A DNA stretch of 46,393 nt, from contig CAIYSR010000118.1 of the NCBI GenBank assembly GCA_903928895.1, positions 1 through 46,393 on the forward strand, given 5' to 3'. This document shows positions 38,202 to 46,224 of this stretch, piece after piece. Positions within the stretch are counted from its first letter, which is position 1; the number at the start of each line of letters is the position of its first letter. A program made the position numbers and the translations under genes. The notes beneath the pieces were generated by a model that searched no databases, had not been told where the DNA came from, and saw only the letters and a program-made list of their open reading frames with translations. Source of the stretch: an uncultured Rhodospirillales bacterium. GTDB lineage: Bacteria; Pseudomonadota; Alphaproteobacteria; Acetobacterales; Acetobacteraceae.

Positions 38202-38275
38202 CATGGATAGGGGTTGCTTGTTTCTTTTTCAAAGCGTCATTTTTTGAGAGAAGAAACGAAAGCTTTCTCTCCATG
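38202..38275. repeat. AT-rich double-hairpin repeat, copy 3 (degenerate)
   Basis: The block starts CATGGATA and ends TCTCCATG. Between them TTTCTTTTTCAAA and TTTTTTGAGAGAAGAAAC can pair around GCGTCA. It follows the layout of copy 2 (inverted pair, outer CCAT boxes) but is more diverged. It sits right after grxD and could aid 3' processing or termination of the pur-bolA-grxD transcript. Confidence 0.45.
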
Positions 38276-38351
38276 CGGAATCCCGACTCACACGATTTTG
38301 GTTGCGCGACGCGGACGGAGCAGGGCAGGCTTGCCGTATCGTCAACAACCG

Positions 38352-38365
38352 AAAGGAGGTGATCC
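38352..38365 (+). promoter_or_regulatory. Extended Shine-Dalgarno, perfect 14-base complement of the 16S rRNA 3' tail
   Basis: AAAGGAGGTGATCC is the exact complement of the alphaproteobacterial/bacterial 16S rRNA 3' end (GGATCACCTCCTTT). GGAGG lies seven bases from the GTG start of a 24-codon ORF. No other gene in the window has more than about six complementary bases. TCACCT at 38419-38424, within the ORF, can pair with AGGTGA of this site and may hide it. Confidence 0.75.
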
Positions 38366-38366
38366 A

Positions 38367-38441
38367 GTGTCTCATTGTTCACGCGGCCGTAGTGCCGGGG
38401 GATCCGGGGCAGCTGACCTCACCTTGCGAGGCGTGTTCTAG
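38367..38441 (+). CDS. Candidate 24-residue small protein behind an extended SD
   Basis: The frame GTG to TAG (38439-38441) encodes 24 residues, starting MSHCSRGRSAGG and ending LTLRGVF. It has one Cys and one His near the N-terminus, is basic and Gly/Ser-rich, and has no membrane segment or signal peptide. The only reason to believe it is translated is the perfect 14-base 16S complement with ideal spacing, and the strong terminator that follows 36 bases later. It could equally be a noncoding RNA whose SD-like stretch binds ribosomes. No function is known to me. Confidence 0.45.
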   Translation: MSHCSRGRSAGGSGAADLTLRGVF

Positions 38442-38476
38442 ATCCGGTCGGGACGGCGCGAGCCGCCAGACAATGC

Positions 38477-38510
38477 GAAGGCCCCGGGGCAACCCGGGGC
38501 CTTCTTTTTT
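38477..38510 (+). terminator. Strong intrinsic terminator
   Basis: GAAGGCCCCGGG and CCCGGGGCCTTC form a perfect 12-bp stem closed by a GCAA (GNRA) tetraloop, followed directly by six T. It ends the small-ORF unit and possibly also the grxD transcript. The AI-2E permease gene starts 51 bases later. Confidence 0.9.
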
Positions 38511-38561
38511 GGCCCCTGCTTGCGCTAAATACAGCCATTCTCACGGTCAGGAGACCCAGAC

Positions 38562-39629
38562 ATGCCGCTCGACCTGACCCGCATCACCCTCGGCGTGCTG
38601 TTCATCGGCGCGACGCTGATCGCCTGTTTCTGGATCATCGGCCCGTTCATCCCCGCCATCGTCTGGGCCTCGACCCTCGTGATCGCCTCCTTCCCCCTGA
38701 TGGAGCGCGTTCAGGCGGCGCTGTGGAATATCCGGGCCTTGGCGGTGGCCGTGATGACGGCCGTCCTCCTGCTGGTCTTTGTCATACCGTTCTGGCTTGC
38801 CATCGGCACGATCGTCGAACACGCCGGCCAGATCGTCGGCTTCGTTCGCGGCCTCGAAACCTTTACCCTGCCGACCTTGCCGGCCTGGATCACCGATCTG
38901 CCCATGGTCGGCGACAAGATCAACGAGACCTATGAAGGCCTGCGTGATCTCGGCCTCGGCGATATCGGGCCGAAACTCGTCCCCTATGCCGGGCGGGTGA
39001 CAAGTTGGTTCGTCACCGAGGTCGGCTCGCTCGGGCTCGTCTTCGTCCAATTCCTGCTCACGATGGTGCTCGCCGGCATCATGTACACCCACGGAGAAGA
39101 GACCGCCGAACTCGCCATCCGCTTCGGCCGCCGCCTCGCCGGCGAGAAAGGCGTGGCCGCGGTGCGCCTGGCCGGACAAGCCATCCGCGGCGTGGCATTG
39201 GCGGTGGTCGTCACCGCGGTGGCGCAATGCGTCATCGCCGGCGCCGCCCTCGGCCTCGCCGGCGTGCCGCTCGCCTCGGTACTGACAGCGGTGATGTTCA
39301 TGCTCTGCGTCGCCCAGATCGGGCCGACTCCGGTGCTCCTCCCTGCGACCATCTGGCTCTATGCCACTGGTAAGACCGGCTGGGGCACCTTCCTCCTGAT
39401 CGCCACCATCGTGGTGATCAGCCTGGATAATCTGCTCCGGCCGGTCCTGATCAAGAAGGGGGCGGACCTGCCGATCCTGCTGATCCTGGCCGGAGTCATC
39501 GGCGGCCTGCTCGCCTTCGGCCTGGTCGGCATCTTCCTCGGTCCGGCGGTGCTTGCGGTCTCCTACACCCTGCTGCAGACCTGGGTCGGCAGCGCAGAAC
39601 ACCCGCTTACGAGCGGACCACCCGAATGA
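38562..39629 (+). CDS. AI-2E family transporter (PerM/YdiK type)
   Basis: A 355-residue membrane protein with about seven or eight hydrophobic segments. TM1-TM2 contain GVLFIGATLIACFWIIGPFIPAIVWA, and the second half carries the family block ALAVVVTAVAQCVIAGAALGLAGVP, QIGPTPVLLPATIW and SLDNLLRPVLIKKGADLP. It is likely an inner-membrane exporter or antiporter; the quorum-signal role implied by the family name is not established for most members. Its 3' end overlaps that of the convergent MFS gene by 23 bases. Confidence 0.85.
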   Translation: MPLDLTRITLGVLFIGATLIACFWIIGPFIPAIVWASTLVIASFPLMERVQAALWNIRALAVAVMTAVLLLVFVIPFWLAIGTIVEHAGQIVGFVRGLETFTLPTLPAWITDLPMVGDKINETYEGLRDLGLGDIGPKLVPYAGRVTSWFVTEVGSLGLVFVQFLLTMVLAGIMYTHGEETAELAIRFGRRLAGEKGVAAVRLAGQAIRGVALAVVVTAVAQCVIAGAALGLAGVPLASVLTAVMFMLCVAQIGPTPVLLPATIWLYATGKTGWGTFLLIATIVVISLDNLLRPVLIKKGADLPILLILAGVIGGLLAFGLVGIFLGPAVLAVSYTLLQTWVGSAEHPLTSGPPE

Positions 39630-40740
39630 TCCCGGCCAGCCCGAGCAGCGTCGAACCCACAAGCACTGTGGCCGCCCCCTCCGCCGGGTTGGCGTGCCAC
39701 TGGCTCACCAGCAAAGTGCACAACGCGCCGTAGCCCATCTGGGCGCAGCCGTAGAGCCCCGAAGCGGCGCCGATCATGCCGGGCTGCACGCCGATCGCCG
39801 ATGACAGCGCCAACGGGCTGACGACGCCCGAGCCGATGCAGAACACCAGGATCGGCAGCAACACGCCGGCCAAGCTGAGATGGTCCGTCACTTCGAGCAG
39901 ACCGAACAGGAGCGCGCCCGAGGTCGCCACGCCACTCGCGGCCAGCATGATTCGGCTCGGCGCAAACCGCCGCACCAGCCGGTTTGCCAGAAGCGCACCG
40001 ATTGAAAATCCGAAAATCGGCACCGCAAAATACAAGCCAATTTCAGCCTGCGGCCGGTGCAGCCGATCGGCGAAAATAAACGGCGCGGCGGACAGGAACG
40101 CATAGAAACTGGTCGTCGAACACGCCCCGCCCAGCGCCAGTCGCCGGAACTCGGCGATCGATAGCAGGCGCAGATATCCGGCCATCACGCCCCGCGCCCC
40201 ACCCAGGCTGGTATGGGTCTCGCGCAACTGCCGGAAGGTCGAGAACAAGGTCAACGCCCCCAACCCGGCCAGGAACACGAAGACAAAGCGCCAGCCAAAC
40301 CAGGCCGCGCCCAGCCCGCCCACCAACGGCGCCAGCGCCGGGCCGATCGACATGAACAGGTTCATCAGGGCCAGGCTTGCCGCCGCCTCGCGCGGATTGG
40401 ACACGTCGCGCAGCACCGCGCGGCCCAGCACCAGACCGGAGCAGCCGCCCAGCGCCTGCACCACCCGCGCCAGGATCAGCGCCCCCACTCCGGGTGCCGC
40501 CGCCGAGGCGAGACTGCCGACCGTATAGAGCGCAATCCCCGCCAACAGCGCCGGGCGCCGCCCCACCCGGTCGGAAAGCGGACCCCAAAACAACTGCCCG
40601 ACCGCCACCCCGACCAGATACAAGGTCAACGTGAGCTGGATCGTCCCGCCGCTGACCCCGAGATCGCGCGCCGCCACCGGCAGCGCCGGCACGAAGATGT
40701 GCATTGCCAGCGTGCCGGAGATGCACAGAGCCATGACCAA
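39607..40740 (-). CDS. Bcr/CflA-like MFS drug exporter
   Basis: From the TTG at 40738-40740 the protein has 377 residues and about 12 hydrophobic segments. ASGTLAMH-type helix 1 appears as ISGTLAMHIFVPALPVAARDLG, then GPLSDRVGRRPALLAG (the MFS loop 2-3 motif) and QALGGCSGLVLGRAVLRD. These mark the Bcr/CflA subfamily. Family-like sequence (about 20 residues ending PPLWLV) continues upstream in frame to the stop of the preceding gene. The true start may therefore be the CTG at 40801-40803 (overlapping its TGA) or another non-ATG codon. Substrate unknown. Confidence 0.82.
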   Translation of the reverse strand: MVMALCISGTLAMHIFVPALPVAARDLGVSGGTIQLTLTLYLVGVAVGQLFWGPLSDRVGRRPALLAGIALYTVGSLASAAAPGVGALILARVVQALGGCSGLVLGRAVLRDVSNPREAAASLALMNLFMSIGPALAPLVGGLGAAWFGWRFVFVFLAGLGALTLFSTFRQLRETHTSLGGARGVMAGYLRLLSIAEFRRLALGGACSTTSFYAFLSAAPFIFADRLHRPQAEIGLYFAVPIFGFSIGALLANRLVRRFAPSRIMLAASGVATSGALLFGLLEVTDHLSLAGVLLPILVFCIGSGVVSPLALSSAIGVQPGMIGAASGLYGCAQMGYGALCTLLVSQWHANPAEGAATVLVGSTLLGLAGIIRVVRS

Positions 40741-40799
40741 CCACAGCGGAGGCCGCGCCGCGCCGCCTCCCGGCGGTTCGGTGATCCAGGCGAGCGGTT

Positions 40800-41780
40800 T
40801 CAGCCGAGCACGTCCTTGTTAACGACGTTCTCGGCGTTGGGACGCCCGTCCAACACCGAGAGGGCATTGCGTACCGCCGTCACGCCCATCCGGTCCAATG
40901 ATTCGATGGTGACCCCGGCCATATGCGGGGCAGTGATGACATTGGGTAATTCAGGGATGCGGTTGCCCGGCTCGATCGGTTCGCTGGCAAACACGTCGAG
41001 CCCGGCACCGGCGATGATACCCGCCGTCAGCGCTTCGTAGAGGGCGGTCTCGTCGATGATGCCGCCGCGCGCGGTGTTGACCAGGAAGGCAGTGCTTTTC
41101 ATCAGCGCGAGCCGGGCCCCGTTGATCAGCCCCACCGTGTCAGCCTTCTTCGGACAATGGATGGTCACGAAATCGGCACGCCCCAGCGCGGCATCGAGGT
41201 CCGGGGCCGGAATCCCGCCACGCGCCCGGATCGCGTCAACGGGCACGAACGGGTCATGAACCAGCACCGTCATCTCCATCGCATTGAGCCTGTCGGCCAC
41301 CCTGGTGCCGATCTTGCCGAAGCCGATGATCAGGACCGTCTTGCCGTAGAGATCGACGATCGGGGCCTTCATCTTCTCCCGCCAGCGCCCGCTGCGGACG
41401 AACTCATGCTGGTCGAAGCCGCGCTTGGCCAGATGCATCATGAAGTAGATCGCGTGCTCCGCCACCGTCACTGAATTGGCCGTGCCCGCGATCAGCAGCG
41501 GAATGCCGCGCGCCGACAACGCCGCCACATCGACCGCATCATACCCCACCCCGATCCGCGCCACCGCCTGGAGCAGCGGTGCGGCGGCGATATCGGCCGC
41601 CGGGAATGGCCGCCCCCACAGCAGCACCGCATCCGCATCGGCCAGCATCGCGCGGAACTCGGTCTCCGGGGTCAGGTCGTCGAACCGTACCGTCTGCACG
41701 TCCTCGCGCGCCTCGGCGACAATCCACCCGGCCCGGGACATTGCGGCGGGCAGCAGCAGCTTCTTGCGATTGGCGCTCAT
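40800..41780 (-). CDS. D-2-hydroxyacid dehydrogenase (3-phosphoglycerate dehydrogenase-like)
   Basis: The ATG at 41778-41780, with GGAG six bases upstream, gives 326 residues. The NAD-binding motif is VLIIGFGKIGTRVADRL (about 148-164). The catalytic Arg is in NTARGGIIDE, Glu in FASEPIEPGN and His in TAPHMAGVT. VARIGVGYDAVDVAAL is the substrate-side loop. It lacks the C-terminal ACT domain of many SerA proteins, so the substrate may be another 2-hydroxyacid. It is followed immediately by the MFS gene on the same strand. Confidence 0.88.
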   Translation of the reverse strand: MSANRKKLLLPAAMSRAGWIVAEAREDVQTVRFDDLTPETEFRAMLADADAVLLWGRPFPAADIAAAPLLQAVARIGVGYDAVDVAALSARGIPLLIAGTANSVTVAEHAIYFMMHLAKRGFDQHEFVRSGRWREKMKAPIVDLYGKTVLIIGFGKIGTRVADRLNAMEMTVLVHDPFVPVDAIRARGGIPAPDLDAALGRADFVTIHCPKKADTVGLINGARLALMKSTAFLVNTARGGIIDETALYEALTAGIIAGAGLDVFASEPIEPGNRIPELPNVITAPHMAGVTIESLDRMGVTAVRNALSVLDGRPNAENVVNKDVLG

Positions 41781-41957
41781 CTTGATCTCCAGCACGGTGG
41801 TTCCAAGCTTGGCCTGCTTCCCACGACGTGGCCAGATGGGGCAGGCTCATGGCAGGGCGGCATGCGATGGGTATACATGGAATGCCGCCCTGTCCGCCGA
41901 ATGCGACGACCACCGCGTCCAATCCGCCGAACAGCGGGCAACCAAGGGAGAAGTGCC

Positions 41958-43526
41958 ATGCGCCGCCGGAGCTTCATCGCCACCACCGCGAGCCTGCTCG
42001 CCGCCCCAGCCATCGCCCAGGATACCCGCAAATCCACCCTGCGCTTCGTTCCCCAGGCCAACCTCACCGTGCTCGATCCGGTCTGGACCACCGCCACCGT
42101 CACCAACGGCCACGGCAATTACGTCTTCGACACGCTCTACGGCTGCGACGCCCGGATGCGGCCGCAGCCACAAATGGCCGAGGGGCACGAAATCTCGGCC
42201 GACGGCCGGGTCTGGCGTATCCGGCTGCGCGACGGGTTGTGGTTCCACGACGGCAGCAAGGTGCTGGCCCGGGACTGCACCGCCTCCATCGCCCGCTGGG
42301 CCAAGCGCGACACCTTCGGCCAGTTGCTTGACCGAGTGGTCGAGACCTACGGCGCGCCGGACGATCGCACGATCGAGATCCGCCTCACCCGCCCCTTCCC
42401 CATGCTGCCCGACGCACTCGGCAAGACCGAAGGCCCCGCCTTCATCATGCCCGAACGCCTGGCACGGACCGACCCCAACACCGCGGTCAAGGAGATGATC
42501 GGTTCCGGCCCGTACCGCTTCGTCGCCGCCGAATACAATTCGGGCAGCAAGGTGGTCTACGAGAAATTCGACCGCTACGTGCCCCGCTCCGAGCCGGCCG
42601 ACACCATGGCAGGCGGCAAGGTCGCGCATTTCAACCGGGTCGAGTGGATCGTCATCCCGGACAACGCCACCGCCGCCGCCGCCCTTGGCAACGGCGAGGC
42701 CGATTGGTGGGAACGCCCCATGGTCGATCTCATCCCGAGCCTGCGGGCCAACCGCAACGTCACCGTGCAGGTCTCCGATCCGGCCGGACGCCTCGCCTTC
42801 ATGCGCATGAACACGCTGCACAAGCCGTTCGACAATCTCAAGCTGCGCCGCGCGATGATGGCCGCAGTCAACCAGGAGGACTACATGCGCGCTGCCCGCG
42901 GCGACGATACCGCGCTGTGGACCCATTGCCGCAGCCTGTTTCCCAAAGGGACGCCGTACTATCAGGACTTCGGCACCGCGCTGATGCCCGCCGACCTCAC
43001 GGTGGCCAGGCGCCTGCTCGATGCATCCGGCTATGCCGGCGAAAAGGTGGTGCTGATCAACCCCACCGACTTCCCCGACATCGGCCCCCTCGGGCAGATC
43101 ACCGACGAGTGGCTGAAGAAGCTCGGCATGAACGTCGATTTCCGCGAAACCGACTGGGGCACCGTGGTGCAGCGCCGCTCGAGCCGCGAACCGACCGAGA
43201 AGGGCGGCTGGAGCATCTTCCACACCACTGGCTCGGCCGAGGCCTATTCGAGCCCGGCCGTGAACTACCTGGTTCGCGGCCAGGGCGAGGCCGGCTGGTT
43301 CGGCTGGTGGAAAAGCACCGCCTCCGAGACCATGGCCGAGGAATGGCTCGCCGCCTCCGATCCCGCGCAGCAGACGCGCATCGCCATGGCGATGAACAAG
43401 CTGGCAATGGAGGAGGTCTCCTGCGCCCCGGTCGGGCAGTTCTATCTGCAGACCGCGTTCCGCAGGAACCTGGAGGGGATCCTGACCGGCCCCTCCCCCT
43501 ATCCCTGGAATGTCCGTCGAGTCTGA
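41958..43526 (+). CDS. ABC transporter substrate-binding protein, family 5 (peptide/opine/nickel type)
   Basis: The ATG at 41958, preceded by AAGGGAG, gives 522 residues. RRRSFIATTASLLAAPAIAQ is a signal peptide with a twin-arginine-like start. The mature protein follows the SBP_bac_5 pattern: LDPVWTTATVTNGHGNYVFDTLYG, QMAEGHEISADGRVWRIRLRDGLWFHDG, and GSGPYRFVAAEY. It would bind a peptide-like or other solute in the periplasm, but no permease or ATPase genes are adjacent, so it is an orphan here. It is divergent from the hydroxyacid dehydrogenase gene. Start before this (in-frame to 41862) overlaps that gene's promoter region and is unlikely. Confidence 0.88.
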   Translation: MRRRSFIATTASLLAAPAIAQDTRKSTLRFVPQANLTVLDPVWTTATVTNGHGNYVFDTLYGCDARMRPQPQMAEGHEISADGRVWRIRLRDGLWFHDGSKVLARDCTASIARWAKRDTFGQLLDRVVETYGAPDDRTIEIRLTRPFPMLPDALGKTEGPAFIMPERLARTDPNTAVKEMIGSGPYRFVAAEYNSGSKVVYEKFDRYVPRSEPADTMAGGKVAHFNRVEWIVIPDNATAAAALGNGEADWWERPMVDLIPSLRANRNVTVQVSDPAGRLAFMRMNTLHKPFDNLKLRRAMMAAVNQEDYMRAARGDDTALWTHCRSLFPKGTPYYQDFGTALMPADLTVARRLLDASGYAGEKVVLINPTDFPDIGPLGQITDEWLKKLGMNVDFRETDWGTVVQRRSSREPTEKGGWSIFHTTGSAEAYSSPAVNYLVRGQGEAGWFGWWKSTASETMAEEWLAASDPAQQTRIAMAMNKLAMEEVSCAPVGQFYLQTAFRRNLEGILTGPSPYPWNVRRV

Positions 43527-43564
43527 GAGTCCATCCGGGATCCAATACCGCTCTGACATAGTCT

Positions 43565-43849
43565 TTTGAGAATCATGCGGATGTCCGGCAGGTTCTCGGC
43601 GCGCGACAACGTGGATTGCGAGCAGTGACGGCGGTGATCGGGCAGGCGGGTGGCAAGACGCCGGGCGCTCCCCAACCCCTGCTCCATCAGCCGCAGCGCC
43701 AGAATGCCACCATCGGAGGACATCATCCCACCGTTGAACCGGAGCTCGATCGGCCGACCACAGATCGGTAACAAGCCGGGCAAAATGGAGGTAGTTTCGT
43801 GGTTGACGGGCACGGCGCGCGCGGGATCGGATGGGATTTGTATCGACAA
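43565..43849 (-). pseudogene. IS1380-type transposase remnant, internally deleted
   Basis: The minus-strand frame contains IELRFNGGMMSSDGGILALR and LMEQGLGSARRLATR, an N-terminal pattern of IS1380-family transposases. It then jumps directly to a segment (CSQSTLSRAENLP) that in intact proteins lies about 60-70 residues further on. An in-frame internal deletion is therefore likely. The match fades after DIRMILK, and the frame stops at 43499. The stub is too short to be active. It marks the left side of the accessory segment that holds the two secreted paralogues. Confidence 0.6.
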
Positions 43850-44150
43850 CCAAACCTTCGATCACCTCAACGGGTTGTCCCCATGCCCGCCACCCATCGT
43901 GTTCAATTCCGATTAAGCAATTTATATCAATTTTCTTATAGAACTGTAATATAAAATTTTTCAGTATGATCCACCACATCAACGCCGCGATGCAACAACC
44001 TGAAATTAGAGATCGGCAGTTGATTTTTCCGACTGGACGGCCTCTGGGGATGCCCATGCTGGTGTGCCATCTTGTTCTCGCCGAGAGCTGGCGCGGTGAG
44101 TATCAGCGTGGACACCATGTTAGCGCCGCCGACCGGAAGGGACCCATCAC
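43850..44150. other. AT-rich intergenic region upstream of the secreted paralogues
   Basis: About 300 bases without a gene. The part from about 43900 to 43970 is markedly AT-rich (runs such as TTTATATCAATTTTC and TAATATAAAATTT), unlike the rest of the window. It could hold the promoter for the secreted pair; TAATAT near 43948 is a possible -10, with no convincing -35. It also probably includes the end of the IS1380 remnant. No tRNA or repeat is seen. Confidence 0.4.
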
Positions 44151-45167
44151 GTGACACTGGACATAGATTTGTCGCATCACACATCTCCGCATCGCGCTGC
44201 TCCTCTCAAAGGCCGCATGCTCGTGCGCAGATGCTGGGCACTGCTGGCGGCTGTTGCCATGGCGCTCCTGCTGACCCTGCCAGGCTCGGCGGCGGCCCAG
44301 AGCGACCCTATGGCGCGTTACAGGTATTTGTCCTGCATCGGCGGCAAGTGCTACCATCCGGACTTCTTCGGTGGTCTCGGGCTGGAACCGAAGCGGAAAT
44401 ACAGTGTCGCATTCGGCACCCACAAGGTCTGCGGCATCGTCCGCGACGCGCTGAACACCGCCATACGCGCCGGATCGGCATCACTGCGGGCGGTGCTCCG
44501 GCCGCTGCCGCTGGAAGCACAGACCAACACCTGGCCCTGGCCGGGACACGACATCACCACGTATGAGACACGCAACCCGATTTTCGCGGCAGACATCTTC
44601 CTGCCGTGGAACTGGATCGGCTGGGGGCCCTGGCCGGGCGCGGAACCGCGGCCGGACGACCTTCAGTCCGACTATTCGCGGGCGCGGTGGATGATTGCGC
44701 CGGTGTTCAACGACGGCAAGCCGCTGCTGATGACGCAGACAAGTGGCCTGGGCGTGAACGTGTGGGACGTGCCCGAGGATGAGCTTGGCAAGCGCGATTG
44801 GTCGGATTGGCGGTCTTACAGCGGGTTCAAACCCCGGCTGTCGCCCTGTGCCCTCCAGAACGAATATAACGCGGGGCCGCTCGGCGGTCTCGGCCACGAC
44901 TGCAAGATCCCGCGCCGCGTCTTGCCGGAATTCCCCAGACTAACGGCTCAGCAGCAAGCATCCGCACCATTTCTTGGCGCCGGTAGAGCCGTGGCAATCG
45001 CTTATTTCGCGTTTATTGAGCAACATTACTACGCCGCACTTCAGACGCCAGGGAAAGATTTGATCCTTGTGGTCGATCCTGGCGATCATGCCCCGGAGCC
45101 ATCCACCTACGGCGTTCAGTCGCCCGATGCCGATCTTTGCTACCTCCTGCCCTCGCTCAGCAACTGA
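44151..45167 (+). CDS. Secreted protein of unknown family, paralogue A
   Basis: Starts at GTG (44151), with GGAAGGGA eight bases upstream; 338 residues. A hydrophobic segment (about 28-45) ending GSAAAQS makes a signal peptide with a long basic n-region. The mature part has CIGGKCYH, GLGLEPKRKYSVAFGTHKVC, NPIFAADIFLPWNW and VWDVPEDELGKRDW. It is homologous over about 190 residues to the next gene (see that entry). No family that I know matches. Conserved Cys (two near the mature N-terminus, one in the HKVC position) suggest disulfides in the periplasm or outside. Function unknown. Confidence 0.65.
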   Translation: MTLDIDLSHHTSPHRAAPLKGRMLVRRCWALLAAVAMALLLTLPGSAAAQSDPMARYRYLSCIGGKCYHPDFFGGLGLEPKRKYSVAFGTHKVCGIVRDALNTAIRAGSASLRAVLRPLPLEAQTNTWPWPGHDITTYETRNPIFAADIFLPWNWIGWGPWPGAEPRPDDLQSDYSRARWMIAPVFNDGKPLLMTQTSGLGVNVWDVPEDELGKRDWSDWRSYSGFKPRLSPCALQNEYNAGPLGGLGHDCKIPRRVLPEFPRLTAQQQASAPFLGAGRAVAIAYFAFIEQHYYAALQTPGKDLILVVDPGDHAPEPSTYGVQSPDADLCYLLPSLSN

Positions 45168-45198
45168 CGGCTTGCCACCATAAACTGGAAACACGCCC

Positions 45199-46224
45199 AT
45201 GACGACGCTGTCTGACATAATTAAACCGTCTTCAAGTCAAGCGGCATACCTGACGTTACGGAACAGCACAATTGAGGCGCCGGGGCGCTGGCGCGTGTGC
45301 GCATGGCGGGCACTGCTGGCGGCTTCAGTCATTCTGGCCATACCTGCGGCGCAGGCAAGCGCACAGTCGGAACAGGAGAAGGCCGGCGTCACCTGCCATA
45401 ACTGGGGCTGTGGCGTGCGGGACCGGCTGGGTGGGGTGGGGTTGTTGCCGGTACGAACCTACCGGCTGGTTTATGGGTCGGCACCGATCTGCACGGAGGT
45501 CCTACGGACGCTCAACGAGACCCTGCGTAATCCGGCCGGCGCGCTGGCGCGCGTTACGTTGCCGCTGGCGGCGCAGCCCGGTGTCGTTGACGCGTCGCCT
45601 GAGTACGTCGCGCAGAATCCGCTATACAGCGCACCGATGTTCCTGCGCTGGCAATACCTTGGGGGCACTCCGCGTCAGGCGCTAGCCCCACGGGTAGAGG
45701 GCGGTGGAGGGTATGACGGCAAGGACGCATTTCTTGCGCGTTGGCAGATCGTGCCACTGCTGGGCGTCCGAAGATTGGTCACCGCAACCGCTTGGGGGCA
45801 GGATCGGGACGGATTGCCGCCAACAAGCGTCGTGGTCTGGGACGTGCCGGAGGAGGAACTCGAACGGCACGACTGGAATATACCGGCCTCTTACCGCTTG
45901 TTTAATTATCTCGCACAAGATCCGCATCTAGATCCGATGGAACTTATGCACAATCTGCGTAACCCGCGTTCGTTCAAGTGGGCAGAGATCTGTTTGAACA
46001 CCAGGTCGCCCAAATGGAAGACCGAACCGAATTACCACCGGAGCGGAGATGGAGTTGTCAATTTTGCCCGTATTGATGGACGTATTTATACACTCATAGC
46101 TGATACGCTTACAGACATCATATCCGTTTTTGACGCAGGGGAAAAATTGGATAGAGCCATTTGCAACTTCGAGTCTTCCATTACAACCAGCTTGCTAAGG
46201 GATTATATGAAAAGGTTTAGGTAG
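45199..46224 (+). CDS. Secreted protein of unknown family, paralogue B
   Basis: 341 residues, 31 bases after paralogue A. The signal peptide lies at about 33-55 (LLAASVILAIPAAQASAQ). The mature part mirrors paralogue A: CHNWGCGVRD, GLLPVRTYRLVYGSAPIC, LNETLRNPAGALARV, NPLYSAPMFLRWQY and VWDVPEEELERHDW. The C-terminal third is not clearly shared and is lower in GC. The shared block and adjacency point to a tandem duplication with divergence. The stop is right at the presumed left end of the IS5-type element, so the last residues might have been altered by its insertion. Confidence 0.65.
   Translation: MTTLSDIIKPSSSQAAYLTLRNSTIEAPGRWRVCAWRALLAASVILAIPAAQASAQSEQEKAGVTCHNWGCGVRDRLGGVGLLPVRTYRLVYGSAPICTEVLRTLNETLRNPAGALARVTLPLAAQPGVVDASPEYVAQNPLYSAPMFLRWQYLGGTPRQALAPRVEGGGGYDGKDAFLARWQIVPLLGVRRLVTATAWGQDRDGLPPTSVVVWDVPEEELERHDWNIPASYRLFNYLAQDPHLDPMELMHNLRNPRSFKWAEICLNTRSPKWKTEPNYHRSGDGVVNFARIDGRIYTLIADTLTDIISVFDAGEKLDRAICNFESSITTSLLRDYMKRFR

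Noticed and set aside
38352-38365. Fragment of a 16S rRNA gene
   Set aside because: The match covers only the tail region in complement-to-tail sense (SD orientation) and neighbouring bases do not resemble 16S rRNA.
41847-44057. 736-codon minus-strand open frame opposite the ABC substrate-binding gene
   Set aside because: Antisense shadow of a protein with a signal peptide and clear family motifs; composition is not protein-like.
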